Part shown: positions 14,206 through 16,894 of the stretch, in pieces
How the letters are laid out: the number at the start of each line of letters is the position of its first letter
Numbering within the stretch: the stretch's first letter is position 1
NCBI RefSeq assembly: GCF_938010505.1
Contig: NZ_CALLVP010000062.1
Span: 1 to 16,894 of the forward strand
Source of the DNA: an uncultured Veillonella sp.
GTDB lineage: Bacteria; Bacillota; Negativicutes; Veillonellales; Veillonellaceae
Reading direction: 5' to 3'
DNA: 16,894 nucleotides
The notes under the pieces: generated by a model
What the model was told of the DNA's origin: nothing
What the model saw: only the letters and a program-made list of their open reading frames with translations
Databases searched by the model: none
Program-made: the position numbers and the translations under genes

Positions 14206-16596
14206 ATGAACAAACGGAAACGTTTATTAACACTGTTGATTAACGGTGTATTAATGTCTAGTCTTTGCATTGCCTACGCGGCACCTGATAATAATCCGGG
14301 TTCTGGTAACGGTGTGGCTATTGGTACAGGTAGTAATGCACCAAAAGCGGAAAACGTGGCTATTGGTAAGGGTGCCCTTATTAAGTATTCCAATGGTGCG
14401 AGTGATGCTACAGGTGATGTTGCTGTAGGTAATGGTGCTTATATCGACAACTACGCCAGCCAAGGCGGTAGTGTTGCCATCGGTAAAAATGCAAAAATTG
14501 AAAACATGACAGGTGGCGTTGAAGCAAGCTTTGCTCTAGGTCAAACGACTTACAGCGGAAGTCTGTTCTCTTCTGTTAAAATCCCTGCAGACCCTACGAA
14601 GGTTGTGGGCAGTATTGCAATTGGTGATAATACATTTGCACGTACCGGCAGTACAATGATTGGTTCTCATAATTACAAAGGTAAGTTGGGTGATATCGAT
14701 GTAGATAGTGCTACGACTAGAGAATATGCTCTTAATGTATATGCTACAACCATCGGTGCTAACAGCTTCAGCAATGGCGCTTTCACTACGAATACAGGTG
14801 TGTATAACATCATGTCTAGTGAATATACCGGTGGACGTTTTTCAAACCCGTTCAAGAACTTTGGTGCTACGATTACTGGTTCATTAAACAGCATTGAATC
14901 ACAAACTGCTAATAACCGGTATGCAGGTATTGCGAACAGTATCGTAGGTACAGCGAATAGAACATTTAATTCCAACGGTTCCATCGTAATGGGTGCCGGC
15001 AATGAGATTACAAATTCCATTACTACTATTTCGGCTCCAAATGATGGTGGTAATTCTGCCAAGGCGTTAGCAGATAACTTGCGTGGTGCTATTAAAAACT
15101 CTAAGAGTGGCGGTGCTACCATGGCTCTCGGCGGTGGTAATAAGGCCGATTATACATTGCGTACATCCATAATCGGTGTGAACAACACGATCACGGGTGC
15201 TAAGGGTGATGAAAGCACCAATAACCTTTCCATGGGTGTTGATAATACAGCGGATAAGGTTAAAAATACAACCGTAATCGGTACGAAAAATAATATAACT
15301 AACTCTACAGGGACGCTCGTTCTTGGCGATAAACGTACCGTGACGGACGCTAACCATGCGGTTATCATGGGCTCCAGCGATAACGGCACAACGATGAATG
15401 TCGATGATGCGGTAGCTGTAGGCCACAATACAGATGTTTCCGTAGCAGGTGGTGCCGCTATCGCTAGTGAAGCAAAGGCCGGCGTTGATAAAGGTGAAGT
15501 TGGATATGATCCAAGTACAAAGGCTGCATCCACTGAAACGAACGCTACATGGAAATCGACGCGTGCTGCAGTATCTGTCGGCGATGTGGACAATGGTGTG
15601 ACTAGACAAATTACGTCTGTAGCAGCCGGTTCAAAAGATACAGATGCTGTTAACGTGGCACAACTTAAACAATTACAAAACCAAGTAAATTCTGTTGGTT
15701 CAACAACTGTTAGCGCAGGTAATCACATCAAAGTAGATGCTACGACAAACGGCAATGTTAAGGACTACAAGGTTAGCTTGGCTGATGATATTACTAATCA
15801 AATCAACAATAACACAACGAATATCACGAACATTCAAGGTGATGTTAATAACATTAAACAAGATGTAACTAACATTCAAAATAATATTACAAATATCGGT
15901 CAAAATATTTCTCGTTTCGATAGAAAAATCAATCGAGGTGTAGCAGGTGCTGCCGCTCTTGCCGCTTTACATCCATTGGATTTCGATCCTGATGCAAAAT
16001 GGGATTTCGCAGCCGGTTATGGTCATTTCCACGATGGTAATGCCGCTGCATTGGGTGCTTTCTATCGCCCTAATGAAGATGTACAACTCAGCATCGGCTC
16101 CACATTGGGTAATGGTGAAACCGTTGTTAATGCCGGTCTTTCCGTGAAAGTCGGCGCTCATAGCAATGTATCCCGTTCCCGCGTAGCTGTTGGCAAGGAA
16201 GTGTTGGAACTTAAGAAAACTGTAGCCGTACAAAATGCACAAATTCAAAAATTGACTGCCATCATCAATAGCTTGGCAGGCATGAATATGAAGGCGGATC
16301 GCACAACATTGTTCCCGGATGTACCTAGCAATCACTGGGCTTATGATGCAGTATATGCACTTTCTGAACGTGGATTGGTAGAAGGGTATCCTGACGGTAC
16401 ATTCGGCGGAGACCGCATGATGACTCGTTATGAATTCGCTCAAATCGTATACCGTGCTATTCAGAACGGTGTAAGCGTAGATGAACGTCTCGTAACGGAA
16501 TTTGGTCCTGAAATGGCGTTGTTCCGCGTGGACACAGTTGCAAAAGACGCTAACGGTCAACCAACTATCGAACGTGTCAGAGTTAACAAAAAATAA
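14206..16596 (+). CDS. Short trimeric autotransporter adhesin (TAA 3) with C-terminal SLH domain, no ESPR
   Basis: 796 aa from the ATG at 14206; the start could be 14179. The signal peptide is ordinary (MNKRKRLLTLL..., cleavage after AYA at residue 25) and lacks the ESPR that TAA 1 and TAA 2 carry. The head, about 38-440, has AIG/AVG repeats more widely spaced and irregular than in the other two, with Asn- and Thr-rich inserts. A neck follows at about 452-489 (VSVGDVDNGVTRQITSVAAG...). The stalk is short: a right-handed coiled coil at about 529-570 with repeated TNI.N/NNI steps that would put Asn in the core. The anchor barrel is at about 576-650, a coiled coil at 659-692 and the SLH domain at 702-755 (FPDVPSNHWAYDAV...GYPDGTFGG...TRYEFAQI). 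The tail ends RVDTVAKD...IERVRVNKK. It has the same membrane and periplasmic parts as its neighbours, but a shorter reach and probably a different ligand. Confidence 0.93.
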   Translation: MNKRKRLLTLLINGVLMSSLCIAYAAPDNNPGSGNGVAIGTGSNAPKAENVAIGKGALIKYSNGASDATGDVAVGNGAYIDNYASQGGSVAIGKNAKIENMTGGVEASFALGQTTYSGSLFSSVKIPADPTKVVGSIAIGDNTFARTGSTMIGSHNYKGKLGDIDVDSATTREYALNVYATTIGANSFSNGAFTTNTGVYNIMSSEYTGGRFSNPFKNFGATITGSLNSIESQTANNRYAGIANSIVGTANRTFNSNGSIVMGAGNEITNSITTISAPNDGGNSAKALADNLRGAIKNSKSGGATMALGGGNKADYTLRTSIIGVNNTITGAKGDESTNNLSMGVDNTADKVKNTTVIGTKNNITNSTGTLVLGDKRTVTDANHAVIMGSSDNGTTMNVDDAVAVGHNTDVSVAGGAAIASEAKAGVDKGEVGYDPSTKAASTETNATWKSTRAAVSVGDVDNGVTRQITSVAAGSKDTDAVNVAQLKQLQNQVNSVGSTTVSAGNHIKVDATTNGNVKDYKVSLADDITNQINNNTTNITNIQGDVNNIKQDVTNIQNNITNIGQNISRFDRKINRGVAGAAALAALHPLDFDPDAKWDFAAGYGHFHDGNAAALGAFYRPNEDVQLSIGSTLGNGETVVNAGLSVKVGAHSNVSRSRVAVGKEVLELKKTVAVQNAQIQKLTAIINSLAGMNMKADRTTLFPDVPSNHWAYDAVYALSERGLVEGYPDGTFGGDRMMTRYEFAQIVYRAIQNGVSVDERLVTEFGPEMALFRVDTVAKDANGQPTIERVRVNKK

Positions 16597-16723
16597 TTAA
16601 TCAGATACCGTATTGAGTTTTATTTATATTGATTGATGTATCGCATATTGATTAATAGGTATAAATTATATTAGGAATAATATAATTAAAGACTTATATA
16701 CTACCATACTATCTGATTAAAAT

Positions 16724-16778
16724 AGACAATAAATAGGGTAGTAACTGTCGAAGTTGCTACCCCATTTTATTATTGTCT
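16724..16778 (+). terminator. Terminator of TAA 3 within a larger inverted repeat
   Basis: GGGTAGTAAC (16736-16745) pairs with GTTGCTACCC (16753-16762) with one G-U wobble and a 7-nt loop. It is followed by the T-rich stretch CATTTTATTATT. Outer arms AGACAATA (16724-16731) and TATTGTCT (16771-16778) pair perfectly, so the whole unit is a long interrupted hairpin that could act on either strand. It is about 140 bp after the TAA 3 stop codon. Confidence 0.75.
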
Positions 16779-16779
16779 T

Positions 16780-16894
16780 TAGACTGGTTCGAGACGTAGT
16801 CGCGAATCATAAAACCACCCGCTATGCGGGTGCGGCAACGAAAGTTATACAAAAAAATCACCTTGCTTAAGTATAATGTAGGTGTTCAAGCCGC
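16780..16894. mobile_element. Possible end of an IS200/IS605-family element, cut by the window edge
   Basis: A perfect 7-bp hairpin with a TAT loop (CACCCGC/GCGGGTG, 16816-16832) sits in an A-rich context. It is followed about 40 bp later by an imperfect inverted repeat (CACCTTGC...GTAGGTG, about 16860-16884) and a TATAAT-like box (16872-16877). IS200/IS605 elements lack terminal inverted repeats; they carry small subterminal hairpins of this kind and an internal hairpin before the transposase start. No transposase coding sequence is in the window, so this rests on appearance only. Confidence 0.35.

Noticed and set aside
1609..16596. CRISPR array, given the many regular repeats
   Set aside because: The repeats are in-frame coding repeats of 14-residue head units and stalk modules with no constant repeat/unique spacer alternation. 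No cas genes are present.

Overview
The window looks like a surface-adhesin locus from a diderm Firmicute of the class Negativicutes (Veillonella, Dialister or Megasphaera type; I cannot fix the genus). Three points support this: very long trimeric autotransporter adhesins (TAAs, type Vc secretion), ESPR-type extended signal peptides on two of them, and, in all three, an unusual C-terminus in which the YadA-type outer-membrane barrel is followed by a coiled coil and one S-layer-homology (SLH) domain. Periplasmic SLH domains that bind peptidoglycan are the known way Negativicutes hold their outer membrane to the wall (OmpM/Mep45 type).

Layout. Positions 1-677 have no convincing gene. They hold a heptamer repeat array, a promoter-like pair about 75 bp before a strong bidirectional hairpin terminator, and otherwise unassigned DNA. 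Positions 678-1393 hold a divergent pair of small helix-turn-helix regulator genes, CI-like on the minus strand and Cro-like on the plus strand. They share a repeated 10-bp operator-like motif in the gap between them. A 215-bp leader with no evident terminator leads to TAA 1 (1609-6693, 1694 aa). TAA 1 is followed after 20 bp by a gene for an unrecognised secreted protein (6714-7427), probably in the same operon. A 14-bp inverted repeat with a T-rich tail (7584-7645) can act as the operon terminator, and its loop contains the -10 box of the promoter for the next gene. TAA 2 (7683-13844, 2053 aa) ends at a clean terminator at 13927-13968. TAA 3 (14206-16596, 796 aa) has its own strong promoter at 14095-14122 and a terminator near 16736-16770. 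The last ~115 bp carry a hairpin resembling an end of an IS200/IS605-family element that runs off the window.

How the parts may work together. Each adhesin should cross the inner membrane by Sec and trimerise. Its 12-strand barrel would then be built in the outer membrane, with head and stalk exposed outside. The short periplasmic coiled coil would place three SLH domains, one per chain, against the peptidoglycan. The secreted 237-aa protein may assist this periplasmic step; that is inference from position only. The three adhesins have three separate promoter regions and different heads, but nearly the same anchor, SLH domain and tail. They look like a tandem family diversified by duplication and module exchange.
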